A stretch of DNA of 47,032 nucleotides from Gnetum montanum (lineage: Eukaryota > Streptophyta > Gnetopsida > Gnetales > Gnetaceae), in assembly GCA_015680685.1 (NCBI GenBank), contig MNCI01002859.1, forward strand, positions 78,569 to 125,600, written 5' to 3'. The notes below the pieces were generated by a model. The model was not told where the DNA came from. It made no database searches and saw only the letters and a list, made by a program, of their open reading frames with translations. Both the position numbers and the translations under genes were made by a program. Within the stretch, counting starts at the first letter, position 1. Every line of letters starts with the position of its first letter. Shown here one piece after another: positions 32,313-43,155 of this stretch.

Positions 32313-34402
32313 ATCCAAGAATCCATAAAAGATCCCACCACCATGTTAATGTTAGGAATAGTGTGTTATGCTCCATGTGTCTAATAAGATGAACAAGAAA
32401 AAAAGTTAAATTTGCACTTTGTCATCACATTAACAAAAAAGATAAATTGATTTTTATTTCATTAAAATTTGATAGGTATATGTAATTAGAGAATAGTCCC
32501 AATTTCTTGTCTCTTGAATTTCTAACCTAATTTTTCATAAAATAGGCTTGTTCCATCATATTCTATTATGACCCCATCATTTCACTATAAATATATGGGA
32601 AAATCATGTTTGTAAGAGAAGCAATTGATTCCATTGATGCAAATTAATGCTAAAGAAAGAATATTGAAAATATTATGGAATTTTTTCTATTCATCCCATT
32701 ACTTTATCACCGTATTTAATTTATCATCAATTATCATTTATCAAATTTCAATCATCAATCCTCATATCACCAATTCCAAAATTTATCCATAATTCCATAT
32801 CCCCTTTATAATCTACAATACCATTCATAATTACACAATTTATCCTATTACAAGTTCATTCATTACCAATTTATCATATTTAGCAATTCTCATTAATCAA
32901 ACAAGTTGAATAATCACATTCAAGGCTAATTTTATATAACAGATTTTAACTAGAAAATGAACTCAAATTAATTTCAAACTCTACAAGTAGGTAGATTTTG
33001 AAATAGCTTTGTATTAAGCATTCTCTTACACTATAACTCTCTTAAATTGGAGAGATATTCATCTTACAAAACAACAATTTATATTTTGAATACTAAATAG
33101 TTTTATTCCATACCTCTTTTTAGGCTACATTTGAATGACTAAATAAACTCAAATTGATCTAAATTATAACAAGCTTATAAGTTGCAAAATGAGTATTCTA
33201 ACAAGCCTAATATCAACCAAAAACTCATTTGGATAATGAAGATATTGCAACTACAAAATACAAAAAAAAATAGTTTTTCTTAGTTGAGCCACCCACATCA
33301 CATTTGATATATTGGGTTACTAACAATCTACTAAATAAAAAATTCTTTCAAATCTTATTACATCCAAAACAAATCTACATTTAACCATAAATCCACCAAA
33401 ATTCAAATACATCTTGTACTTAATAATCAAACATTAATCAATAGTTTGACATGCAATTAATTAAGATCAATCTCTTGCATAGGCATACTTCTTTTGTAAT
33501 GTATGGTAAATGATGGTAGACCTAGCCCAATAGTTCATCACTACAAGATATCATTGCATGGCCTAGCATGGTAGGAAGAAAAATTTCCCCACAAGCTATA
33601 ATTCGTTGACCTAGAATAACAAAAAGCAAATTTTCCTACAAGGTAATATGGTTGATCTAGCATGGTAGGAAGTGAACTTCCCCTACAAGGTATGAATGTG
33701 AAAGCCAAAAATTGACCCAACTTAGAAGAAAATAACTATGATGTTGGAGACAACTCTTAGAATAACAAAAATGTGATATTTCCAACACAATAAAGTATAA
33801 AGACATTAAAGATCATCAACAAATTTAGATATCCTTTAATCCCATAAATATGATTACTTAAGATGAGATCCAAGGACATCAATAATTTTGAAACCCTTCA
33901 AATCCATGAATACAATAAAAATAAGGTATGATTTAGAATTATCACAAAAACCCTTCATAGATGGGGAAAACATTAACAAGTTCATAGAAGAGCAAGCATC
34001 TCCTTAGATTAAGGATTTAAATCCCTTAAAAATGCAAAAGATAAAAAATAAAAATCAATTTCTCCAATTCATTAGTAAAGGATCATCACCTAGACGCTTA
34101 ATGCTCATCCCCTACAAGGTGGGATCCTAGAAGGGATAATGTATGAGTGAAAACCTAACTTCTTTTGAGTGGCTATGCCTAGGTTCAAACCCAAGAGTTA
34201 CGACTTGAGAAATGATCCTACAATCACTTTAAGTGGTGGTCCCTTTTTGCAATTTATTAGTAAATATTGAAATTTATATAAGATCTAGCATGCATAAAAT
34301 TTTCAATATATAAAAATTCTAACATATGGTACATAATCAACTGGGTCCAATGGCTAGTTTTAAATGTTGAAAAAAATAATTACAATTAAATGGATGATAA
34401 AT
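32313..34402. other. Unassigned AT-rich sequence between F and element D
   Basis: No gene, LTR end or RNA gene recognised apart from the degenerate tandem repeat at 33518-33700. It ends with taaat (34398-34402), the left target site of D. Confidence 0.5.
33518..33700. repeat. degenerate tandem repeat, units of about 46 bp
   Basis: Units start at about 33518, 33560, 33608 and 33654. They share GACCTAGCATGGTAGGAAG, then TTTCCCCTACAAGGTA in varying decay. No coding potential. Confidence 0.6.
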
Positions 34403-35343
34403 TGATGAAGCGTCTTGGTTGGTTGCATCAACAGGATGCCATCGATGTGACCCCATCGACACAATAATGTAAATGTAATCCCATTGATGTATGGTTTGAT
34501 CCATTGATGCATACCCATCTACAGGGCTCCCTGTTTCACCTATAAATACACTCACTAGTTGCATTTATGGAATAAGTCTCATAGTTGTAGCAAAGCTCTA
34601 GTAGTTTTTCCACTTGGAAGAATATTTTTTTAAGTGCCTACAATAGGAGTCAAAGAGTATATANAATATTTTTTTAAGTGCCTACAATAGGAGTCAAGAG
34701 TATATAGATCTCTATTCAAGCACTATTATACCTTAGCACTATAGTGTATGTAGCAATAAAGATGAGCTTTTTGATAAACCTTGTAGTACTTTCAAATAGA
34801 TTAATTATTTTCTTTATGCATTTAATATTTAAAGCAATTTCCTTTAATGCTTTAAGTAAGTAAAGTAATTAAGTTAAGTTAATTTAGTCTAGATTGATAT
34901 AGATTAAATAGTGATTAATTAAGCACATAAGTATGACGACTTCAAGCATACATGTAACTATTAATGTTTAGTAACCTTGTAGTGTTAAACATGTTCAAGA
35001 TGTGTACAACAAGTGCGAATGAATGCTTATGTTAGGATTAGTTAAATGTTAGCTAGTTATTAGATTACATTAGTAATTAAATATCTTCATTCATTGCTCT
35101 TTATTCTTAGTTGACTTAGAACATAAAACACAAAAAATGATAAAAATCATATGCCTCAATTGCACTTAACCATACCTTTACATTTCACAAGTGTAATTAG
35201 GAAGACAACTATTACAATAGTTAGTTTCACTTCCTAGAGACTAGTGTACCTAGAAGGCTATAAGTCCATAGAATTCAATTGGATTATGCATGAGTGCTTA
35301 GTGATTCATATGGTTGGGAATAGGGTCTACTCATCACTCATCA
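34403..35343 (+). repeat. Element D 5' LTR
   Basis: The U3 carries CATCGATG/CCCATTGATG/CCCATCTAC motifs and TATAAATA at 34541-34548. AATAAAG lies near 34754. It ends ATAGGGTCTACTCATCACTCATCA-like, as in A. Bases 34621-34663 are repeated at 34665-34706 around a single N, so the true LTR is about 43 bp shorter. Confidence 0.88.
34621..34706. repeat. 43-bp duplication around a single N (assembly artefact)
   Basis: The two copies differ by one base (caaagag versus caagag) and flank the N at 34664. The 3' LTR has the block once (about 46526-46566), which supports an artefact. Confidence 0.85.
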
Positions 35344-35344
35344 T

Positions 35345-35363
35345 TAGCAACATTGTTGGGGAC
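35345..35363 (+). other. Primer binding site of element D, tRNA-Asp type (decayed)
   Basis: The sequence tagcaacattgttggggac follows the LTR by one base; it differs from the tRNA-Asp complement mainly by G-to-A and C-to-T changes. Confidence 0.7.
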
Positions 35364-35516
35364 TTGTAGTTTGATATGTGTGCTACTTAGGACTTAGTAA
35401 ATATTATTTAAGATTATTGGAATGAACCCTCAAGTTGCAATCATTGGAAAAATAAAAATAATTATTATTATAATTAAAGCACACTAAATTTTTCTTTTAA
35501 TCTAAAATGTCTTCTT

Positions 35517-37639
35517 CTCACAGGCATAAAGAATCAAAACCACCAGTGTCCCAAGAATTCAAAGTGATGTACACTTGTATAGATGAGTTTGTACCCAAAT
35601 TCACCTTCATCCTGCATCAAGATGAATAGCTATGCTGGAGAGACATGGAAGGTAATGTTTTCTTGCCACTTGACCAATTTGTCCCTAGGATGCTACTCCA
35701 AACTCTTAATATGTTGGCTATATAGGATCTTCATGAATATTACATTGTTTAGGACCATGACTATCAAGACTATCATTCCATAGAAACACAACACAAAAGA
35801 AATCGACACTAGGAGAAGTGCCATGAAACTACAAAGGGTAAATGGTTCACTAACCCCTTGTTTTTGCTAAATCAAAAAGATAATGAGGATCCTCCATCTT
35901 GGGGCTCTCAACATGAGGATTCTCCACCACTTGACTCTAGTGAAGGGGGCTCGAACCCAAACTTATAGTCAATTATCAACAATCTAGGTTCAGGAAAATG
36001 TGGGAGTCAAGGTAGGAGCTCCGACAAGTATCATGATGATGATAAACCTAATGTTCATGGTCGTGACAAATGGAGAGGAGGTGGTAGAAACCATGGTGGT
36101 AATAGTCCTCCTCCTTCTTTGTCCTCTTAATTTACATCTTCTTCTTCCTCCTTTGAATCTAGTTAAAACTATAGAGAATAAAATCATAATGAAGGTGGAC
36201 AGTGGGACAACATTGATCAACATGAATGAAGGTATATTATAGGACATCATAGGTATCATTGAAATCATGATGATGATAACATTTGCTTGCAACTCAAAGC
36301 ATGCTGAACATCACAAAAGTATTCAAAATTCTAACTAGGCATATGAAAGATAGCAAAATCAAGAGGTTGGATATGAACAACATCCTCAGATTTGAGGGGG
36401 AATATAACTCAGACCTCCAAATCCATCTTCAAGTCTTTCATAATGCCTGTGCCTTGAAAAACATCAAGAATGATTGGCAAAAAATTAAGTTATTTTCTAG
36501 GACACTCACAGAAGAAGCAGAAAGTTGGTATTTCTCTTTGGAGCCAGAATTAGTTAAAAGATTGAGTATGATACTTGCAATGATAAATATTAGACGTACT
36601 CCATCGTGTTCAATTTGAGAAAGCAAATCTAAAGATAGCAATAAGGAACACATGAACCCTTAGATGTAGCCATGGAAAGGTATCATTCCCTTTTGCACAA
36701 ATGTCCTAGCCACAATTATTCTCAATAGGAGCACCTTCACCATATCATAGATGGGCTCCAATCAAAAACAAGGAGAACCCTTGGGATTTATGTNAAAGAA
36801 AGCTAAATGTGCCTCCAAAGGGGTGAGGAAAAAGCTACTATAGTACAAGAGATTGTGAAGTTAGAATCAGATGATGATGGTGGGTGTGACATATACTAAT
36901 ATGAACATCCTAAGGGATGCTACCTGGTTGTGTCACACATGCAAAAATCTAGGATGTATGCTCTGAATCCTAGGCTAGCAAGAAGGTAAGAACTTAGAAG
37001 ATTACCTTATCCTCAAGGAAATCCTAGGCAATTCCACCAACAACAAGCTTATTATCCACATGGAGCTTCACCATAATCATATCAGTAGTATCATCAATGG
37101 TAGCATCCATAGTCATGGAGAATGCCACCACCTAGGCAATAGTACCCTTACAAATAACCTAACAGATATGGGTACTATGTTCAACATGACTCTTCCAATC
37201 ATGCCTCATTCCAACATCGCTACTATCCTCTAAAGTACTATAGAACTAATTCTTCATATCCTAGAGGAGAATTCCCATACCCTTATCATCCTCATCCTTC
37301 AACACATGTTCCTCCTCCCTCAACCCAATTACTACCTACTCCATCCATGTACGGTGAGATTTCCACATAGCTACAATAACATAACACTATAAAGGCTATT
37401 AACTTACAATTGATTCCTTAGTTGAGTGGTTTAAAAACTAGATCCCATAAAAGACCATTCTTCCAAACTAATAGCCCTACAAAGCCCTCATCAACTCATG
37501 CGGTTGGTTATCCTGTGTCTCCTTCATCCTCAACATCTATTCTTTTCAAGAACCCTTCAAACCAAATGCCTCCCAAGATCCACATAGTCATGTTAACCAT
37601 GTTTTATCTAATTGGGTCAAGGCTTGCAACCTTCACAGG
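35517..37639 (+). pseudogene. gag: Gag of element D (broken)
   Basis: ATG 35517 opens MSSSHRHKESKPPVSQEF. A Gly/His/Asp-rich stretch follows (GGGRNHGGNSPPP, near 36080). After a shift at about 36290 the capsid core reads IKRLDMNNILRFEGEYNSD, then DWQKIKLFSRTLTEEAESWY and LEPE, and later MERYHSLLHKC and KTRRTLGIY. This is clearly related to gag of A and B. The C-terminal part (37150-37370) is Tyr/Pro/His-rich, with no CCHC knuckle seen. A single N at 36794 and several stops and shifts break it. It runs into pol without a clear boundary. Confidence 0.75.
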
Positions 37640-40600
37640 AAAATAGTTGATCCTGAAAGTCCCTTCATGTACTTGAAGATCACTAGAAATGAGCCATGCA
37701 AGGCTATTCTTGATTTAGGTTCTGGTATCAATCTAATTTCTCATGAAATGTACAAAGCCTAAAACCTATCTCCTCTTAAGAAGAGAAACATTTTTTTAGA
37801 ATTGGTAGATTAGTCCATCACTATTCCCTTAGGATTTGTGGAGGACATTATGACCACTATTTATTGGTGGTCCTATACTACTAATTTTCTGGTGATCAAG
37901 GTTGACAACTGCAAGGAGGATTACCTAATCATTATGTAAAGGGCTTGGTTGAGAATTTTTGATGCACAAATGGACATCAGAGATCTTTCCATGAAAATCT
38001 TCAGAAAATTACATTTAGAAAGATCAAGAAGAAGAGAGTTCAATGCATCGCATACAATGATACAAGTGCAACTATGTGTAGAAGTTATGGTCTATCAAAA
38101 CCACATCAATCAAAGCATGTAGATAGTATGTAGATGAATCTAAAATTTAAAAGTGCTTGTACATAGTAGCCATAAAGCAAGAGGGCATCTAGTGACAATT
38201 GATCTTAAAAGTAGCACACTTTACATGGAATTAACTTAGAGCTTAACATGTACTTATGTTCAAGGCATGGATGAACTAGAGCAAGTCCATCACCAACTAT
38301 TTGATGATGAATCTAATGATACTTATTGGCGAGAGTTGGAAATCCCTGAAAATTTTAAATAGCAGCCCTTAGAGTTGAAAAATCTACCTACTTGCATGGA
38401 GTATGCATTCCTAAAAAATGGCAAGCTGGTAATAATCAATGCCAACCTTACTCTTAAATAAAAAGTTAAGCTACTAAATGTTGTTAACAAATGGCTGATA
38501 TCCTTTTATTGGTCATATCTTGAATTCACTGGAATTTATCCTAGGATATGCTAGCATCACATCTATACTGATCCTTCAATCAAGCCAAAGAGGTAGTCGT
38601 AGTGGTAGCTGAATCACAAATTGAAGTAAATAATCAAAGAGAAAATTGAACATTTCCTCAATGTGAGGTTCATTTATCCAATTGAGGATAGCAAGTGGAT
38701 TACCCCACTTGTAATTGTGCCAAAGAAAGATGGCAAGGGGAGGGTATGTATTGATTTTAGGCTATTGAACATGGTAACATTCAAAGATCATTTTCCTTTT
38801 CCATTTATGGACTAGGTGTTGGATACTATCTTTGGGCATTTATATTATAGCTTTATAAATGGTTATAGTGGCTATAACCAAATTCAAATTACACCAGAGG
38901 ATTAGGCCAAAACAACATTCACAAGTCCCTAAGGGACTTCTACGTATAAAAAGATGCCTTCTAGTTTATGCAATGTCCTTGCAACCTTCCAACACCTTGT
39001 CCTAAGTATTTTTCAATAGTAGATTATCATAGATGACTTCTCCACCTATGGCGCTACATTTAAGTAAGCTATGGACCACCTTGAGAAAGTGCTTAAAAGA
39101 TGCATGGAGACTAATCTTCAACTCAATTAGTAGAAGAGTCATCTAATGGTCCAAGAGGGAATTGTGTTGGGGCATAGAATCTCACAAGCAGGAATTCAGA
39201 TGGATCTTGAAAAGATTAGGGCCATACAATGAATAACTTGCAAACAAAAATCATTAAAGATGCCCAATTATTCCTTGGATACACTGGCTACTACTGGCAA
39301 TTCATAATGAAAGATGTTTCATTTATATGAACCAAGAAATGAGAAAAGGCATTCCAACAGCTTAAGGATAATCTTGTAGAAAATCTAATTTTATATTGGT
39401 TCTATCTATTTTACATCATGATAGATGCATCAAACTATGCTTTGGAAGATGTGCTTACATAGTTGGATGATAAAACATGTCCTTATTACATCCACTGCAT
39501 AAGCCAAAGCATTGTGTGTGCACAGCTTAGTTACACCACAACGGAGAAAGAGCTTATGATAGTGGTGTATGCTTTGGAGAAGTTCAAGCACTATGTGCCT
39601 GGATACAAAGTGTTTATGCACACTCATCATAGTGCCATTCATGTACTCATAAATAAGCTAATGGTGAGCTCTAGTGTCATACAGTGCTTGGTGATCTTAT
39701 AGGAGTTTAAACTTATAATGGTATATCAAAAGAAAACTAAGAACATGATTACTAATTTCTTGTCTAGGTTATGATGGAGCAACAAAGAGGAGGAGAGTCC
39801 ACTCTCTCATCAAGTTCTAGATAACCTCCTCTTTGCTGGTGCAATAAACGAATAAGTGCCCATTGTACCTAAGTGGTATGATGACATCCTCACTTATCTT
39901 CTTACTCAGGAGATGTCACAAGACTTGAACCATTGAAAGAAATAATAGTTTCTTCATTGTTATGTTGTTGATGCTAATCAACTACATGTTCTTGAAGATG
40001 TTCATGAGAGTCCTTCTTGGGGCCACTATGTAGGGAGATGCATGGCAATTAAGATCCTAATGGAAAGGTATTATTGGCCAACAATCTTTAGGGACACTCA
40101 GCAATTTGTTTGCTCTTATAAATGCTATCAACAAGATGGTGGGATGACTACTCAAATGGAAGGACCTCAGTAGTGGATCCAACCACTAGAACCCTTTAAC
40201 ATATAGGGCATAGACTTCATGGGTCCCATGACATCCATGTCAAATGGAAAGGTATACATAATAATTGTATCAAATGGGAAAAATTAGCAATTTTCATTAA
40301 CTGTACATACATCTACTATTTCTTGGTTCATACCACAAAATGTTATAAATAGTTTTGAAATGTCATGTGCACTAATTTCTAATAATGGTACTCATTTTAT
40401 AGGTACTACCTTTGATAAGATCGTGCAACACTTGGGGTCAAACATAAATTAACAACATCCTACTAGCCCTAAGCCAATGGTCAAGCAAAGGTTACTAATA
40501 GGGAAATCTCAAAAATCCTAACAAGAACAATTAGCAAATATAGGAGAGACTAGAGCACAAAATTTAACGATGCCCTTTGGGCATACTAATCAACATGGAA

Positions 40601-41078
40601 ACTCCCTATAGGCTACTCTCCCTATGAGCTAATGTACAAAAAATTACCAACTCTTTCAGTTCAATCCAAGCTACCTACACTTTCAATAGCCTATAGCCTT
40701 GATATTACCCTTAGCCTAGCACAAAAAGAAAGATTGATCATCCTTAATGTACTAGATGGAAACCCATTAGCAGCCCTATCCTTGAATGAAGTGCACAAAG
40801 AGTTCAGCAAAAAGCACCATGATCTTAGAATAAGAAAAGTCAAATTTCAACCTAGAGACAAGGTCATTAACTAGAACCCCACACATGCTCCACAATGAAC
40901 TAAGTTCCAAACATTGTGGGAAGGGCCTTACATCATTTATAAAACCTTTCCTTTTGGGACCATGTTGATCTACAAGCTTGAGAGCCCAAACAAAAAATAA
41001 CTGGTCAACATACAACAAGTTAAACCTTTCCATGAGCCTAAGCAAGCCACTTCAAGTAACACCTCATTGAATGGATAA
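37640..41078 (+). pseudogene. pol: Pol of element D: protease, RT, RNase H, integrase
   Basis: Protease: AILDLGSGINLISHEMY (near 37700-37755). Reverse transcriptase: ITPLVIVPKKDGKGRVCIDF (about 38700-38757), then INGYSGYNQIQITPED, then the catalytic IIIDDFSTYG at 39023-39052, and GIVLGHRIS near 39160. RNase H: ASNYALEDVL, then SYTTTEKELMIVVYALEKFKHY (39530-39597). Integrase: HESPSWGHY and YYWPTIFRDTQQFV (40000-40120), a core with GIDFMGPM, then ISNNGTHF where the second catalytic Asp has become Asn, then NREISKILTR. The end is QVKPFHEP..., stop at 41076-41078. The order and motifs are Athila-like. Numerous stops. Confidence 0.88.
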
Positions 41079-42394
41079 CCTCACTTAATCTTTTAGATCT
41101 CCTCCTTTCAACTCAGTCATGGAGGAGATGGCCATTCATGCTAATCATGTAAGTGGCTCTTTAGTTTTTCTACTTTTTTTATTACACTTTCTTTCTTTCT
41201 ATACCCTTTTTTTAATGCTTTGTTATCTTTCCATTTTTTGTTTTACAGCATCATTAGTATGTGTTAAATTTCTTTAATATTTTACAATTTATTTTATTTT
41301 TTACTTTATTTTGGTATAGATTTTTCTTCTTGTGTTCTAAAAAAGTGCTTTATTGCCAATAGAACACAATGATGTTGTAGTTTTTTGCTAATGGTAATTT
41401 GTACTTAATATTTTTGATTGTTAATTCCTGGGTTTTATTTTTGAATTTTGATGACTAATGACTAAGAAAAAGTTTCTTTTTACTAGAATAGGTAATGAGT
41501 CAATGTCATCCATCCATTCACAAACTCTATGGTCTTCCTAGTTTTGAAAGTATGAGGTCCCTTTTCCTTAATGAAACTCTAATGAACCTATGACCTTGGT
41601 AGTTTGCAACCTTGAAAAAGATTCAAAGGGTTAAAAAGGATGTGACTTCAAGGGGACTCAATACTCTTGAGTGGAATTGTGTTTTCATGGATTTCTTATT
41701 GTTTCATGTTGACTAATAATAGGAATCTAATAAGTCTTTGCATGATGTGGTTCTCATTCAAAAAATTCATTAAAACATAAAATCCAAAAAAAAACATAAT
41801 GGAAATTAATATCAAACCCCTTAGATAAAATAATGGGCTATAAGCATTGGTTATGGGATTAGAAAGACATGTTACCCAAGCCTAAAGATCCCCTCTAACT
41901 AAGACCCTTTGTCACTTCTTGCTTCTCTTTTCTTCTCTAATAAGAAATGGTGATTAATCTGTTAGAGCCTTCTTAGGTCTTAAGAGGATGGTCTAGTCTT
42001 AGAGTGGTGATGTGAAGTCACTAAAAGTGTTTGGTTTTAATCTAGACTATGGATGGACTTTATCAGGTCAATTAACAATAAGATCCACAAGGGACTTCAT
42101 GTGGCCATGATTAGGAACCTCATTCCATCTTCTCTCTGATCAATCAATGCTTTTCATAATTCACTTCATTGCTAGTTTTCATGTTTTGTTTGATGTGTCA
42201 AAATTCCTAGGTAGATTCTTTTATATTTGGTCCTTAACTTTTCATAACCATTAATTAATTATGGGGCCAATGGACTCCTTAGTTCAGGTTATGCAAGGGT
42301 AAAAATGGCATGACCCTACTATGGGAAGGGCCCACTTGCATATCTCTTGGTTGGATTAGTTAAGTTCCTTATCCTTAGGCATTTTGACAATTAA
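41079..42394 (+). other. Non-coding linker of element D
   Basis: It starts with T-rich sequence and shares ordered landmarks with the linker of A (GTGACTTCAAGGGGACTC near 41641, AGAAAGACATG...CCTAAAGAT near 41859, GGTTATGCAAGGG near 42289). Nothing here looks coding. Confidence 0.6.
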
Positions 42395-42720
42395 ATCTTT
42401 CATGTGCCCCATCGATGCACCAAACTATGTGCTCCTTATGGCATTTTTTTTCAAAATTTCATTCTCTAATCAACTTCTCTAATATTATGAATTTCTAAGT
42501 CCTCTTCTAGCATTTCATCATGTTCATGGCTTTTCTAGCTCTCTATAGACACTAATTTCATAAGAAAACTCTTTGTACTTTTCAAGATATTCAAAGTGGA
42601 CAATTTTGGGAATAAGCTTCATAGATGGGTACCCATCGATGGATCCCATCCATAAACAGGACCCCATATATGGGATCCTATCAACATAGGGGTCCACTCA
42701 CCTATAAATAGGTGTGAATA
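42395..42720 (+). promoter_or_regulatory. Internal U3-like promoter block of element D
   Basis: CCCCATCGATGC near 42408, then GGGTACCCATCGATGGATCCC near 42627, CCCATATATGGGATCC and related words, ending in CACCTATAAATAGG with TATAAATA at 42713-42720. The D LTR has the same words (CCATCGATG, ACCCATC, GGGCTCC) before CACCTATAAATAC. It lies about 440 bp upstream of the third ORF. Function inferred. Confidence 0.6.
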
Positions 42721-43095
42721 CTTAGTAATTTTTCACATTTTCTCATAAACGAGAGGCAATTTTTTGAATTTTTCAAAGCCCAAAACATTCCAAGACCCAT
42801 ATCTTCCTAACCATTGGTCTAATTCTCTTCATTCTTCAACCCTATGGCTACCTAAGATAGGATCTTTGTTGTGGGGACCATAAATTGTAAGTTTTTGATG
42901 AAAAAGTTTTGGAAAAATTTCTAAGTTCCACAAAGGTTTAACAATAAATCAATAATTAAAACATTAAATTATGAGAGTTAAACCTTTCCAACAAGCTCTG
43001 ATAACATTCTAAGTTAAAAATAATCAAAATAATGATAAAATAATCAATCTACCATGGTCCAGACTTAGCCTAAGTGTAACCGCCCAATGAGAAAG

Positions 43096-43155
43096 GTACT
43101 TAAATGTTATAAGTTACATAATGAATGTTAATCCTTGGTTATGTTGTCACCATAG
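43096..43155 (+). other. Candidate short intron before third ORF (D)
   Basis: Donor GAAAG|GTACTTAAATG at 43096; acceptor TTGTCACCATAG ends at 43155, directly before the ATG. A TGTTAATCC branch-like site lies near 43128. At 60 bp it is very short for a plant intron, so the acceptor may use a more distant donor. Confidence 0.45.
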
